Below are positions 5,458-6,410 of a stretch of 6,410 nucleotides of DNA, piece by piece. Positions within the stretch are counted from its first letter, which is position 1. Each line of letters starts with the position of its first letter. The DNA comes from Nitrososphaeraceae archaeon (GTDB lineage Archaea; Thermoproteota; Nitrososphaeria; Nitrososphaerales; Nitrososphaeraceae), in the NCBI GenBank assembly GCA_030038695.1, contig JASHSN010000299.1, forward strand, positions 1 to 6,410, written 5' to 3'. The notes beneath the pieces are model-generated. The model did no database searches. It saw nothing but the letters and a program-made list of their open reading frames with translations, and was not told the DNA's origin. The translations under genes and the position numbers were made by a program.

Positions 5458-5847
5458 ATGGCCGTTTTCGAAAGATATCCTCAACCGATGCATTCGATAA
5501 TTGAAATTGAATCGCTGACAACATTATTATTATTTGTTGAGCATTGTTATAATGATAGTGATGATAAGAAAGTGCAAGTGACTACTGCAGATCGAATAAA
5601 GCTAATCATTGAAATTATAGAAATCGCAGAGAAAGTTAGCAAATATCTACCGATTCTGGTGTTTTCGTACGCAGGTTTAACTCTTGTTTTTGCTGTTATA
5701 TACTTTATTGAATCTAATATAACGTTAGGAATAGTCCTTTGCTTATTCGCAGGATTTGGCATACATCTTGCGATAAGGATATACCTAACACGAAAAAGGA
5801 GGAGGCAATACCATACATTACCTAGTAATTGGACAGTTTCTAATTAG
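5458..5847 (+). CDS. Small two-helix membrane protein, unknown function
   Basis: This 129-residue protein has two clear hydrophobic helices, about 63-84 (YLPILVFSYAGLTLVFAVIY) and 88-110 (ITLGIVLCLFAGFGIHLAIR), joined by a three- or four-residue turn. It is therefore a membrane hairpin. The run KRRRQ directly after the second helix puts the C-terminus inside the cell by the positive-inside rule, and with it the N-terminus. The cytoplasmic N-terminal part is helical and contains an acidic spot (YNDSDDKK) and an isoleucine-rich amphipathic segment (IKLIIEIIEIAEKV) leading into the membrane. No cysteine pair, enzyme motif or signal peptide is seen. ATG 5458 has no TATA at leaderless distance. 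The AAATAAAA near 5446-5453 would better fit ATG 5488 (MHSIIEIES), so the protein may be ten residues shorter. I do not recognise the family. Confidence 0.6.
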   Translation: MAVFERYPQPMHSIIEIESLTTLLLFVEHCYNDSDDKKVQVTTADRIKLIIEIIEIAEKVSKYLPILVFSYAGLTLVFAVIYFIESNITLGIVLCLFAGFGIHLAIRIYLTRKRRRQYHTLPSNWTVSN

Positions 5848-5950
5848 ATTAGGTCAAGCTTAACATTTAGAACTTTACATCAGACGAGTCGGGACGAGAA
5901 CATATTTCTTTAGTGTTCACCTGACTCTAGGGATAATAACCTTCATTAAC

Positions 5951-6346
5951 TTATTTAGAATGTCTTAATTCGTTCGCTAAACTCTTAACTGATCTCATCG
6001 TATCCTTAAAGGTATTTATGAACTCCTTTAAATTTTGATTATTAGAACCAGCCATATTTTTAACCGAGTCCGCCATATCCTTTGCTTCATCTATGACACC
6101 TGTTCCCTTAACTTCTGCAAATACATTTTTCATTCTATCTCCTGCGTCCTTCATCGCTTCAAAGGCCTTGCGCATATTCTCAATATTCTGAACCATTTGA
6201 GGATCTTCAAAGGACTTTGTAGTTTCCTGTATGACCGATGCAATTTCTTTCATTCTGTTAAGCGATTCTGTCATCCCTGGCGATCCGAATTCAGTGATAA
6301 TCCTCACGCTATCAGAAGAGATTTCCTTAATGTCTTTAAGCTTCAT
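5951..6346 (-). CDS. Conserved helical coiled-coil protein, unknown function
   Basis: The 131-residue protein begins MKLKDIKEISSDSVRIITEF, then GSPGMTESL, and is otherwise a run of long charged helices with heptad hydrophobic spacing (IQETTKSFEDPQMVQNIEN, MRKAFEAMKDAGDRMKNVF). A short break at KGTGVIDEA is followed by another helix ending in a Lys-rich tail. I recall proteins with this start and the 'GTGVIDE' break from Nitrososphaerales genomes, all annotated as hypothetical. The pattern of helices interrupted by 'DPQMVQNI' is loosely like DUF1641-type helical repeats, but I would not assign that family. There is no membrane segment, so it is probably a cytoplasmic self-associating protein. 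The ATG at 6346 is preceded by an AT-rich ATATTTAATTT (6359-6369). The gene is convergent with the membrane-protein gene, and no T-run terminator is visible in the 103 bases between them. Confidence 0.75.
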   Translation of the reverse strand: MKLKDIKEISSDSVRIITEFGSPGMTESLNRMKEIASVIQETTKSFEDPQMVQNIENMRKAFEAMKDAGDRMKNVFAEVKGTGVIDEAKDMADSVKNMAGSNNQNLKEFINTFKDTMRSVKSLANELRHSK

Positions 6347-6358
6347 CGGTGTTAATGT

Positions 6359-6406
6359 AAATTAAATATGGAAATACTTAAGGTTTAGTGTAAACTTGAG
6401 GTTTAG
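6359..6406 (-). promoter_or_regulatory. Upstream region with AT-rich box, dyad and direct repeat
   Basis: The minus strand has ATATTTAATTT (6359-6369), slightly close to ATG 6346 for a canonical TATA box. Just upstream, GTTTA-GTG-TAAAC (6383-6395) is a perfect dyad that extends outward with CTTAA/TTGAG, and AGGTTTAG is repeated at 6381-6388 and 6399-6406, 18 bases apart. This could be a regulator site of the helical-protein gene or the end of a neighbouring unit beyond the window. Confidence 0.25.
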
Positions 6407-6410
6407 GGTC

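Noticed and set aside
5547..5762. 71-codon minus-strand ORF opposite the membrane protein
   Set aside because: The plus strand encodes two convincing membrane helices and a basic cytoplasmic tail; the antisense reading has no such organisation.
6035..6355. 106-codon plus-strand ORF opposite the last gene
   Set aside because: It is the antisense shadow of a coiled-coil coding sequence; it is rich in Cys, Phe and His as expected for the complement of Lys/Glu-rich helices.

Overview
The window looks like a chromosomal accessory stretch from an ammonia-oxidising archaeon of the order Nitrososphaerales (Nitrososphaera/Nitrosocosmicus type). Several things point there. There is an archaeal Nre-family DNA repair protein with a C-terminal PCNA-binding motif. 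The tyrosine recombinase carries a zinc ribbon and a coiled-coil tail of the kind familiar from these genomes. Three small proteins (a zinc-ribbon protein and two helical proteins) recall families I associate with this group. TATA boxes sit 25-28 nt upstream of start codons, which is the spacing of archaeal leaderless transcripts. The assignment comes from recall of protein families, not from a search.

Layout, left to right. Positions 1-390 hold no intact gene, only a frame-disrupted Cys/His-rich coding trace on the minus strand. At 392-709 (+) is a small zinc-ribbon protein, followed one base later by a doubtful 43-residue ORF and then a T8 tract. After about 200 bases with only weak coding traces, three minus-strand units follow, each with its own promoter or terminator signals: a conserved helical protein (1072-1419), a previously unlisted 39-residue leaderless ORF (1464-1583), and a tyrosine recombinase (1751-3139). 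The recombinase reading frame continues upstream to an ATG at 3298 but is cut by one in-frame TGA at 3170-3172.

Immediately beyond the recombinase 5' end lies a plus-strand fragment of a DUF2182-type membrane protein (3315-3651). It lacks its first helix and is frameshifted and truncated, so the recombinase and this remnant mark a recombination scar. The Nre repair gene (3848-5056, -) is intact. A 400-base non-coding stretch follows, with a 26-bp near-perfect dyad and a GC-rich hairpin segment. Then come a two-helix membrane protein (5458-5847, +) and a helical small protein (5951-6346, -), which are convergent.

There is no evident multi-gene pathway. The genes are mostly singly transcribed, and the region is best read as a decaying integration site between a housekeeping repair gene and lineage-specific small genes. 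The best leads are the split recombinase, the DUF2182 junction, the leaderless mini-ORF and the structured intergenic segment. I saw no CRISPR array, complete insertion sequence, rRNA or convincing intact tRNA.
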